Shown: piece after piece, positions 6,274 to 11,502 of the stretch | Position numbering within the stretch: the stretch's first letter is position 1 | How the letters are laid out: each line of letters opens with the position of its first letter | Source: Thermoleophilia bacterium | GTDB lineage: Bacteria; Actinomycetota; Thermoleophilia; Gaiellales; SKUG01 | Direction: 5' to 3' | Length of the DNA: 11,502 bases | Assembly: GCA_025964455.1 (NCBI GenBank) | Contig: JAOPYU010000216.1 | Span: 1 to 11,502 of the forward strand | The notes under the pieces: model-generated | The model's input: only the letters and a program-made list of their open reading frames with translations | What the model was told of the DNA's origin: nothing | The model's database searches: none | Made by a program: the position numbers and the translations under genes

Positions 6274-7184
6274 GTCGAGCCCACCCGGCCGTGGTCGAGC
6301 GCGCGCAGCATCCGCGCCGCGGACGCCACGTCGAGCCGCCCGTCGCGCCGGGCGAGCTCCACCGTCCGCGCGCCCAGCTCGCGATACATCGTCGCCAGCT
6401 CCGGCGACGGGCCATCCTCGAGCGATGCCAGGTGGGCGTCGACGGTCCCCGAGTCGCCGCGCGAGATCGGACCCGTGAGCGCGGCCTCGGGCCCCTCCTC
6501 CATGGCACGGCCGATCGCGCCCCGGGCGAGCGCACCGAGCGAGGCGAGCGCATCGGCCTCCTCGACGCCAGCCTGCACGGCGAGGTCCCGCGCAGCAGCC
6601 AGCAACGTGACCGAGTAGTTGGCGGCGATCGTCGCGGCGGCGTGCCACGCCGCCCGGTGCGCTTCGTCGATGGCGACAGGATGCAGGCCGATCGATTCCG
6701 CCACCGACCGCGCGCAGTCGAAGGTCGCCGGGTCGGTCACCGCGATCGCGGCGGTCACGCCCACGAACGACTCCGGCCCCGAGGCATCGGTGAACACCTG
6801 GAGCGGGTGGATCCTCGCTGCCGCGACCCCGCGATCCACGAGCGGCGCGAAGGTCGCCAACGCCGTCGCCCCCGAGACGGTCACGACCACGTCCGGCAGG
6901 TCGGCGTCGCCGAGCTCCGATGCCAGCTGGGCCACGATCGCCGCGAGCGCGTCGTCCGGTACGCAGCAGACGAGCACCTCGCTCCGACGGGCGACCTCCA
7001 CGACGTCGCCGAAGGTCGGCACGTCGATGCTGCGCCGCAGCAGGTCGCGCGAAGCCGCCGTGCGCGTGGATGCGGCGACGACCTCATGCCCCGCGCGGTC
7101 GAGCGCGTGGACGAGCGCCCGGCCCAGGCGGCCGGCGCCGATGATGCCGACGCGGTGGCGTCGAGGCACGGATGGTGCGGACAT
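6270..7184 (-). CDS. Rossmann-like and DUF2520 domain protein; candidate ketopantoate reductase
   Basis: A 304-residue protein of the 6-phosphogluconate dehydrogenase-like superfamily. The N-terminal Rossmann fold has GAGRLG (16-21). The second strand ends AASTR (37-41), with Ser/Thr and Arg instead of an acidic residue, which favours NADP(H) over NAD(H). The C-terminal all-helical DUF2520 region shows HPLQVFTD (126-133), AWHAAATIAANY (179-190) and ALTGPISRGDSGTVDAHL (235-252), all typical of the family. It is the first gene of the operon with panC and panB. PanB makes ketopantoate and PanC needs pantoate, so a reductase between them is the missing activity. Classical PanE has a catalytic Lys in its W-x-K-x-x-x-N region; here a His (181) and Asn189 occupy the comparable stretch, so it is not an ordinary PanE. 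The domain call is firm and the reaction is inferred. The ATG start has GAGGAG 7 nt upstream. Confidence 0.9.
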   Translation of the reverse strand: MSAPSVPRRHRVGIIGAGRLGRALVHALDRAGHEVVAASTRTAASRDLLRRSIDVPTFGDVVEVARRSEVLVCCVPDDALAAIVAQLASELGDADLPDVVVTVSGATALATFAPLVDRGVAAARIHPLQVFTDASGPESFVGVTAAIAVTDPATFDCARSVAESIGLHPVAIDEAHRAAWHAAATIAANYSVTLLAAARDLAVQAGVEEADALASLGALARGAIGRAMEEGPEAALTGPISRGDSGTVDAHLASLEDGPSPELATMYRELGARTVELARRDGRLDVASAARMLRALDHGRVGST

Positions 7185-7191
7185 GCTGCAT

Positions 7192-7197
7192 CTCCTC
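7192..7197 (-). promoter_or_regulatory. Strong Shine-Dalgarno GAGGAG for the DUF2520 gene
   Basis: The minus strand reads GAGGAG, 7 nt before the ATG at 7184. This implies a leadered mRNA for the pan operon, in contrast to the divergent ispH gene, which has no Shine-Dalgarno. Confidence 0.75.
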
Positions 7198-7247
7198 GCT
7201 TCCGTGCTCCGGCGCGGCGGCCGCAGTCACAGTCGAGTGCTCCCCGC

Positions 7248-7253
7248 ATCCTA
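7248..7253 (-). promoter_or_regulatory. Candidate -10 (TAGGAT) of the pan operon
   Basis: The minus strand reads TAGGAT, fitting TANNNT. It would give a leader of about 55-60 nt before the DUF2520 gene, enough to include its Shine-Dalgarno. No good -35 is visible; the expected position falls in the inverted repeat at 7256-7291. Confidence 0.3.
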
Positions 7254-7255
7254 CG

Positions 7256-7291
7256 CCGCGGGCGGACGCACGCTGCAGCGCCGCCCCGCGG
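7256..7291. promoter_or_regulatory. Inverted repeat with a central palindrome between the pan operon and ispH
   Basis: CCGCGGGCGG (7256-7265) and CCGCCCCGCGG (7281-7291) are inverted copies apart from one extra C. They flank a spacer that contains the perfect 10-bp palindrome CGCTGCAGCG (7271-7280). The element sits between the two outward-facing -10 candidates and could be a shared operator. GC-rich intergenic DNA easily forms such repeats, so confidence is limited. Confidence 0.3.
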
Positions 7292-7313
7292 AGGGTACGT
7301 GCCCGACGCGTGC

Positions 7314-7319
7314 GATACT
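7314..7319 (+). promoter_or_regulatory. -10-like GATACT for leaderless ispH
   Basis: GATACT matches 4 of 6 bases of TATAAT and ends 6 nt before the ATG at 7326. No Shine-Dalgarno is found in the preceding 20 nt. This is the same geometry as the 1237 gene and the propeller gene. Confidence 0.4.
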
Positions 7320-7325
7320 TCGCAC

Positions 7326-8300
7326 ATGTCTGAGCCGACCCCGCATCGCACGCTCCTGCTGGCCTCTCCCCGGGGCTGGTGCGCCGGTGTCGAGCGAGCC
7401 GTCGACGCGGTCGAGCAGGTGCTCGAGCTGCACGGCGCGCCGATCTACGTCCGCAAGCAGATCGTCCACAACATCCACGTCGTGCGCGACCTGGAGGCAA
7501 AGGGCGCCATCTTCGTCGAGGAGCTGGACGAGGTCCCGCGCGGATCCGTGGTCGTCTACAGCGCCCACGGCGTCTCCCCGGCCGTCCGCGCCGAGGCCGA
7601 CCAGCTCGGCCTGCGGGTGGTCGACGCCACCTGCCCGCTCGTGACGAAGGTCCACATGCAGGCGGTGCGCTACGCCCGCGACGGATTCACCATCGTCTTC
7701 ATCGGCCACGCCGGGCACGAGGAGGTCGAGGGCACGATGGGCGAGGCGCCCGACCACATGGTCCTGGTCCAGGACGAGGCCGACGTGGATCGGCTCGAGA
7801 TCGGACAGCCCGAGCGGCTCGTCTACCTCACCCAGACCACGCTGAGCGTCTCGGAGACGGCAGGCATCATCCGCCGCCTCAAGGAGTGCTACCCCCAGAT
7901 CCAGGGGCCGGCCAAGGAAGACATCTGCTACGCGACGAGCAACCGCCAGGCCGCCGTCCAGGACATGGTCGGCGAGATCGACGTGCTGCTCGTGATCGGC
8001 TCGGCGAACTCCTCCAACACGGTGCGCCTCGCGGACCTCGCCGAGCAGATGGGCCGCCCTGCCTACCGCATCGACGACGAGACCGAGATCGACGAGGCCT
8101 GGGTCGCCGGCGCCACGACCGTCGGGATCACTTCCGGCGCCAGTGCCCCTGAGTCGCTCGTCACGCGCGTCTGCGACTGGTTCCGTGACCGCGGGCCCGT
8201 GAGCGTTCGCCCGTTCGCCGAGGTGCAGGAGGGCGTGCGCTACATGCCGCCCACCGAACTGCGCATCGCGCTCGCCGAGGCAGCCGCCACGCGGGGCTGA
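7326..8300 (+). CDS. ispH: 4-hydroxy-3-methylbut-2-enyl diphosphate reductase IspH (LytB)
   Basis: The last enzyme of the MEP (non-mevalonate) pathway. It reduces HMBPP to IPP and DMAPP with an iron-sulfur cluster in the cytoplasm. The 324 residues match the family (about 310-330). The three conserved cluster cysteines are present: Cys19 in SPRGWCAGV, Cys103 in DATCPLV and Cys201 in EDICYATSNRQ. Substrate-site residues are also there: His49, His81 (SAHGVS), GHAGHEEVEGT (127-137) with His131 and Glu133, SANSSNT (226-232) and SGASAPE (270-276). The frame stays open upstream as far as 6291, but that part is antisense to the DUF2520 gene. The ATG at 7326 is chosen because it puts Cys19 close to the N terminus, as in other IspH proteins, and follows the -10-like GATACT. 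It is transcribed divergently from the pan operon. Confidence 0.97.
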   Translation: MSEPTPHRTLLLASPRGWCAGVERAVDAVEQVLELHGAPIYVRKQIVHNIHVVRDLEAKGAIFVEELDEVPRGSVVVYSAHGVSPAVRAEADQLGLRVVDATCPLVTKVHMQAVRYARDGFTIVFIGHAGHEEVEGTMGEAPDHMVLVQDEADVDRLEIGQPERLVYLTQTTLSVSETAGIIRRLKECYPQIQGPAKEDICYATSNRQAAVQDMVGEIDVLLVIGSANSSNTVRLADLAEQMGRPAYRIDDETEIDEAWVAGATTVGITSGASAPESLVTRVCDWFRDRGPVSVRPFAEVQEGVRYMPPTELRIALAEAAATRG

Positions 8301-8302
8301 AC

Positions 8303-8333
8303 GAGCTTCGGCTATCGAAACGCTCAACCTTTT
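8303..8333 (+). terminator. Weak intrinsic terminator-like hairpin after ispH
   Basis: GAGCTTCG (8303-8310) can pair with CGAA (8316-8319) and GCTC (8322-8325) around a 5-nt loop, with a 2-nt bulge (AC). AACC and then four T follow. It lies 3 nt after the ispH stop. The stem is short and the T run is brief, so termination may be partial. Confidence 0.35.
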
Positions 8334-8351
8334 CGGCGCGTCGGCCGATGA
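8324..8351 (+). promoter_or_regulatory. Sigma-28 (FliA/SigD/WhiG)-like promoter for the pilin operon
   Basis: TCAA (8324-8327), a 16-nt spacer, then GCCGATGA (8344-8351). The consensus of this sigma class is TAAA, about 15 nt, GCCGATAA; FliA sites also use TCAA. The -10 matches 7 of 8 positions. Transcription would start about 6-8 nt downstream, at or just before the ATG at 8360. It overlaps the terminator-like hairpin of ispH. Confidence 0.45.
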
Positions 8352-8359
8352 GGATTTCG

Positions 8360-8938
8360 ATGCCCACATCGACGACTTCTGCGTGCACGCCGTCACCCAT
8401 GCTTCGTGGGCGGGCTCCGCATGCTCGCTCCCGCCGCCGATCCGAGGACGGCATCGGGCTCATCGAGATCATCGTCGTCGTGATCATCATCCTCCTGCTC
8501 GGCAGCATCGCGATGCTGACGACACGATCCACCAAGGCGGCCGCCCGCATGAAGGCAGCGACGGCTGCGGCCACGAGCTACGGCGAGGCGATCGAGTCCT
8601 ACATGGCCGACAACGGGCAGACGCCGCCCGCCCTCGGGACCGCTGCCTGGCCCACGGCGACGCCGACGCAGCGCCGGGCAGGTCCGCTCGACCCGCTCAT
8701 GGCCCCGCCAAAGCCGTACATCTCCCACGCGCCCGAAGCCGTCAGCGACGGCATCGTCGACATCGGTGCCAACCGCTCCATCGCCGACCCCAACACCCGG
8801 ATCTTCATCACGTACACCACGACGGCGACCGGGTACCGGCTGCAGGTCGACCAGATCGGTCCTGACGCCGATCCCAAGGCCAGTTGCGTGGTCACGAACA
8901 TCACACCCCTCCCCAGCGGTCAGCGGGCGTGCTCGTGA
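8360..8938 (+). CDS. Type IV pilin-like protein with N-terminal methylation motif
   Basis: A 192-residue prepilin-like protein. The long basic leader (about 31 residues, ending RRRSEDG) is followed by the processing site G/IGLIE, with Glu at +5, and then a very hydrophobic helix rich in Ile, Val and Leu. Cleavage and N-methylation by a prepilin peptidase, and assembly into a type IV pilus or related filament, follow from family knowledge. The C-terminal part has a Cys pair near its end (SCVV and RACS) that could form the usual pilin disulfide loop. I cannot assign it as major or minor pilin. Start choice: ATG 8360 has GAGGA 5 nt upstream; ATG 8348 (196 aa) would overlap the promoter -10; ATG 8399 would give a normal 18-residue leader but has no Shine-Dalgarno. 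The next gene overlaps its stop by 4 nt. Confidence 0.85.
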   Translation: MPTSTTSACTPSPMLRGRAPHARSRRRSEDGIGLIEIIVVVIIILLLGSIAMLTTRSTKAAARMKAATAAATSYGEAIESYMADNGQTPPALGTAAWPTATPTQRRAGPLDPLMAPPKPYISHAPEAVSDGIVDIGANRSIADPNTRIFITYTTTATGYRLQVDQIGPDADPKASCVVTNITPLPSGQRACS

Positions 8939-9696
8939 GGCGCTCCGAATCGGCATTCACGCTGATCGAGCTCCTGGTCGCGATGGTCATCGGAGCGATC
9001 GTGCTCGCCATGACGATCGGGATCATGGTCAGCGTGTTCGGCTCGTCGAGCCGCGTCGGAGCCAAGGCCAAGTCGCAGCGGTCGGCCGTCGCGGCCGTCG
9101 AGCTCCTGACGTCGGACCTGCGAGCCGCCCGAGCCCCCGAGCGTGCACCGCGCAACGTCGGCTCCCCGGACGGCCTGCGAGACGTGCTGCTCAACGACGC
9201 GATCCCGGGCCTGCTCGCCCATGACGTGCTCCGGGCGTCGCCGACCGAGGTCGTGTTCTACGCCGAGCTGTTCGCGGCGAGCCCGCGCGAGGAGTGCGTG
9301 CGCTGGCGCACCGAGGCATCCGGCGCACTGACGCGCACGGTCTCGGCGTTCACACCCCGATGCGCCGCGCCTGGAGCGGTCCTGCAGACGAGCGACGTCA
9401 TGCCCGCACGCTCCGCGGGTGCAGCAGCGAGCACCGTGGTGCGGCCCTTCCGGTACCAGCTGCTCGTGCAGCCGCGCCCGAGGGATCCCAACCTCGACGT
9501 TTCCGCGTGCAGGAACGTCACGAACGTGACGAGCCCGACCGGCCTGCAGCTCGACCAGATCATGAGCGTGTCGATGGACCTTCGTTCCTTCGTCGCCTAC
9601 CGTGGTGGTCGCGGCGACCAGGAGCTCAACTCCACGGTCAGCATCTCGTCGCGCCAGTCGACCGAGTACAAGTACGGCATCGGATGTGTCGCATGA
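8935..9696 (+). CDS. PilW-like prepilin-type minor pilin
   Basis: A 253-residue protein with a short basic leader MRRSESA followed by FTLIELLVAMVIGAIVLAM, the typical prepilin N-methylation segment with Glu at +5. The residue before the cleavage site is Ala rather than the usual Gly; prepilin peptidases tolerate this, but it is less common. After the helix (about 8-36) comes a globular region with four Cys (121, 143, 192, 251). Position, second in a pilin cluster before a PilX-like gene, and size agree with PilW-type minor pilins that help start pilus assembly. The start is GTG at 8935, overlapping the previous stop as GTGA; GTG at 8929 is an alternative adding two residues. The frame is open further upstream, but only inside the previous gene. 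Confidence 0.82.
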   Translation: MRRSESAFTLIELLVAMVIGAIVLAMTIGIMVSVFGSSSRVGAKAKSQRSAVAAVELLTSDLRAARAPERAPRNVGSPDGLRDVLLNDAIPGLLAHDVLRASPTEVVFYAELFAASPREECVRWRTEASGALTRTVSAFTPRCAAPGAVLQTSDVMPARSAGAAASTVVRPFRYQLLVQPRPRDPNLDVSACRNVTNVTSPTGLQLDQIMSVSMDLRSFVAYRGGRGDQELNSTVSISSRQSTEYKYGIGCVA

Positions 9697-11324
9697 ACCA
9701 GCGTCGCTCCGGTGAACGAGGCATGAGCATCAGCATGGCCGTGCTCGCGATGACGATGGTCGCGATGATCATGCTCTACGTCGGCACGCAGACGCTCAAC
9801 TCGATCTACACGGCGAGGAAGAAGTCGGACCGCTCCGTCGGCATGGCCGCGGGCGACAGCGGCATCGAGAAGTACCGGGCCGCCCTTCAGATCGGGCTCG
9901 CCGACGAGACCAACAACTTCGTGCTGGACGAGGCCGCGCTCAAGCGCCTCGTCAACGGCCAGACCAACGTCACCGTGGAGTCGAACGAGCGCACCTCCAA
10001 GCCGGCGGGGATGGCTGATGTCAATGCCAGCATCCCCCGGGCCGCCCGATTCACCGTGGTCGAGAAGGGCACCGACACGATCGGGTACTGGCAGCTGTAC
10101 CACGTGATTCCGCCGCTGTACTACGAGAGCGCGGGGAGGCCGGCGACCGACCTGGTCGTCTACATCCGCGCATGGGCCACGGGCGCTGCCGGTGGTGCGA
10201 TCACGACCAAGCCGCGGATCTTCCGGGTCGAGTACCGGCCGGGCCTGTTCTCCGACTACCAGTCGGTCACCGATGCTCCGTTCTGGGCCAAGAACGGCGG
10301 CGGCGTCTCCACGAACTTCCGCGTCGACGGGCCGATCCACTCCAACGGCTACTCCTATCTCACGTGGCTCAACACGTTCCCCGACAACAGCTCGGGCACG
10401 GGCATCTACTTCGAGGCGCCGCCGACCTGTTCCGGACGCGCCAAGTTCTCCACGTCCCAGGGCGCCCAGATCGACGTCCCAGGCGCGACGTGCAGGACCG
10501 CGCTGACGAAGTCCCGCAAGACTGCGCGCCAGCTCAGCCTGCTCGGTGTCGAGGACGTCTTCGCCAAGATGTCGACGCGGTGCTCGAGCGGGACGAACCC
10601 GATCGTGCAGTGCGTGAACGGCGGCGGCCCCTACGACATGTGGCTCGGGTACCAGTCGGTACGTGTGCAGGGTCCCGGCGTCAGCAGGACGTTCAACCTG
10701 ATCGGACGCGCAGGGGGCGACAGCCGCACCCTCGCACTGCTGGTCGACGGCGAAGTCCGATTGCGTGGCAAGCTCACGATGGCTCCCGGCGTCGCAGGGC
10801 GCCTGACGATCGCCGCACGTCGCCGTACGGCGACCGACCGTCGACCGCAGGTCACGCTGCTCGGCACGAGCGGGGGCGTCGTCGGCGCTGCTGATCCGCG
10901 CCACACGAGCGTCGGGCTCGTCACCCAGGGCGACATCGTGCTCAGCTCGACACGGGGATCGTGCCTCACCTCGGTCAACATGGCCGCCATCGCCGAAGCT
11001 GGTTCCGTGACCGTGAGCCCGGAGTACGTGACGGTCGCACCCCCCGCCGTCGACCTCAACCGCGTCCGCTGCTCGAACCCGTTCCGGCTCTTCGGATCCT
11101 TCTCCGGTCATGGCCAGACGATCCCGTCCATGGGCTGGCGGCTCCTCGACGGCACGGAATACAGCATGGGCTACACGAGCGCGTCCTTCAGCTACAACCC
11201 GAACCTGTTCCTGAACCCGCCGCCCTTCTTCCCGATCGCGACCCCATGGGGCGTGACCGAGGTCAAGGATGCAAACGATCGCTGCCTCGCCGGCACGTCA
11301 GCAGGAGACCCCCGATGCGAATAG
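9693..11324 (+). CDS. Large PilX-like pilus-assembly protein lacking Glu5
   Basis: A 543-residue protein beginning MNQRRSGERG, then a hydrophobic segment MSISMAVLAMTMVAMIMLYV (11-30). The basic leader ending in Gly resembles a prepilin leader, but +5 is Met, not Glu. The large exported part contains GPIHSNG (213-219), VDGEVRLRGKLTM (351-363), GLVTQGDIVL (408-417) and a C-terminal NPNLFLNPPPFFP (502-514). These patterns are familiar from PilX-like or DUF4900-style proteins found in pilin clusters; I use that label cautiously. Eight Cys (246, 267, 297, 307, 424, 460, 531, 542) are all in the exported part and could make four disulfides. Size and lack of Glu5 recall the tip pseudopilin GspK of type II secretion, suggesting a tip subunit (inference). 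The start overlaps the previous stop as ATGA, and the next gene starts inside its last codons (10-nt overlap). Confidence 0.83.
   Translation: MNQRRSGERGMSISMAVLAMTMVAMIMLYVGTQTLNSIYTARKKSDRSVGMAAGDSGIEKYRAALQIGLADETNNFVLDEAALKRLVNGQTNVTVESNERTSKPAGMADVNASIPRAARFTVVEKGTDTIGYWQLYHVIPPLYYESAGRPATDLVVYIRAWATGAAGGAITTKPRIFRVEYRPGLFSDYQSVTDAPFWAKNGGGVSTNFRVDGPIHSNGYSYLTWLNTFPDNSSGTGIYFEAPPTCSGRAKFSTSQGAQIDVPGATCRTALTKSRKTARQLSLLGVEDVFAKMSTRCSSGTNPIVQCVNGGGPYDMWLGYQSVRVQGPGVSRTFNLIGRAGGDSRTLALLVDGEVRLRGKLTMAPGVAGRLTIAARRRTATDRRPQVTLLGTSGGVVGAADPRHTSVGLVTQGDIVLSSTRGSCLTSVNMAAIAEAGSVTVSPEYVTVAPPAVDLNRVRCSNPFRLFGSFSGHGQTIPSMGWRLLDGTEYSMGYTSASFSYNPNLFLNPPPFFPIATPWGVTEVKDANDRCLAGTSAGDPRCE
11303..11307 (+). 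promoter_or_regulatory. Shine-Dalgarno AGGAG for the PilV-like gene
   Basis: AGGAG lies 7 nt before the ATG at 11315, inside the 3' end of the PilX-like gene. It fixes the start of the next prepilin and shows that ribosome entry or reinitiation occurs within the operon. Confidence 0.7.
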
Positions 11325-11502
11325 AACGCCGAGCACGCCCGTCGGTCCGAGATGAGCGCGGATTCACGATCGTCGAGGTCCTGATCGCGGCACTGGTCGT
11401 GACATGTGTCTTCGCCGGCGCGGTGTACTTCATCGTGGGCGCAGGCAAGACCCAGCAGCGGACGCTGGTGCGCCAGCGCATGGCCGCCACGGCCGACGGC
11501 CT
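11315..11502 (+). CDS. PilV-like prepilin, 3' end beyond the window
   Basis: The first 62 codons are visible. The leader MRIERRARPSVRDERG (1-16) is followed by FTIVEVLIAALVV, a standard prepilin cleavage and N-methylation site (Gly at -1, Phe at +1, Glu at +5), and a membrane helix to about residue 44. Then comes a charged region with Lys, Gln and Arg. Being fourth in the operon after PilW-like and PilX-like genes, it is most likely a PilV-type minor pilin, but the short N-terminal part cannot separate PilV from other prepilin-like proteins. It overlaps the preceding gene by 10 nt and has a strong AGGAG. No stop is reached in the window. Confidence 0.85.
   Translation, partial: MRIERRARPSVRDERGFTIVEVLIAALVVTCVFAGAVYFIVGAGKTQQRTLVRQRMAATADG

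Noticed and set aside
6291..7325. In-frame N-terminal extension of ispH by 345 codons
   Set aside because: The extension is antisense to the DUF2520 gene and the end of panC intergenic boundary, is Arg-rich, and IspH proteins start shortly before the first cluster cysteine, as does the ATG at 7326.
7251..8396. Minus-strand open frame of 381 codons opposite ispH
   Set aside because: No motifs, biased composition, and entirely antisense to a textbook IspH.
9607..9623. RGD tripeptide in the PilW-like protein as an integrin-type adhesion motif
   Set aside because: Three residues in an Arg/Gly-rich stretch are expected by chance.
9294..9692. N-terminal extension of the PilX-like frame
   Set aside because: It would lie inside the PilW-like gene in another frame. 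The ATG at 9693 gives an ATGA overlap and opens into a prepilin-like leader.
9597..11111. Minus-strand open frame of 504 codons opposite the PilX-like gene
   Set aside because: Arg/Asp/Val/His-rich shadow; the plus-strand frame has a leader, a membrane helix and operon overlaps.

Overview
The window is high-GC DNA, with G or C dominating third codon positions. It comes from a bacterium with a MEP-pathway IspH, a type III pantothenate kinase and a type IV pilus minor-pilin operon. The two-domain Rossmann/DUF2520 protein beside panC, the delta-60 repeat exported protein and the PilX-like protein style suggest an actinomycetote, perhaps class Thermoleophilia. This placement is an inference from gene content and composition; no marker gene fixes it. 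No rRNA, tRNA, CRISPR array, insertion sequence or other mobile element is visible.

Layout. (1) 1-1126, minus: 5' part of a multi-GAF sensory protein that runs off the left edge. (2) 1237-1776, plus: a divergent small membrane protein with a coiled coil, followed 5 nt later by coaX (1782-2585). (3) 2608-4476, minus, convergent with coaX: an exported protein whose seven delta-60 repeats predict a closed seven-bladed beta-propeller, apparently inserted into a second domain that is split into N- and C-terminal halves. (4) 4515-7184, minus: a tightly overlapping operon of a Rossmann/DUF2520 protein, panC and panB. (5) 7326-8300, plus: ispH, divergent from the pan operon. (6) 8360 to the right edge, plus: four overlapping genes for prepilin-like proteins (a pilin-like subunit, PilW-like, a large PilX-like protein without Glu5, and a PilV-like protein that runs off the window), preceded by a possible sigma-28-type promoter.

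How the genes fit together. PanB makes ketopantoate, PanC joins pantoate to beta-alanine to give pantothenate, and CoaX phosphorylates pantothenate as the first step to CoA. The missing step, ketopantoate reduction, could be done by the DUF2520 protein: it has an N-terminal NAD(P) fold, is translationally coupled to panC, and no classical panE lies in the window. IspH provides IPP and DMAPP. The pilin genes look like a minor-pilin set that would start pilus assembly or form a tip complex.

Regulation. Three starts (1237, 7326 and minus-strand 4476) have no Shine-Dalgarno sequence but a -10-like hexamer ending exactly 6 nt before the ATG, so leaderless transcripts are likely. The DUF2520, coaX, panB and PilV-like genes instead have good Shine-Dalgarno sequences.
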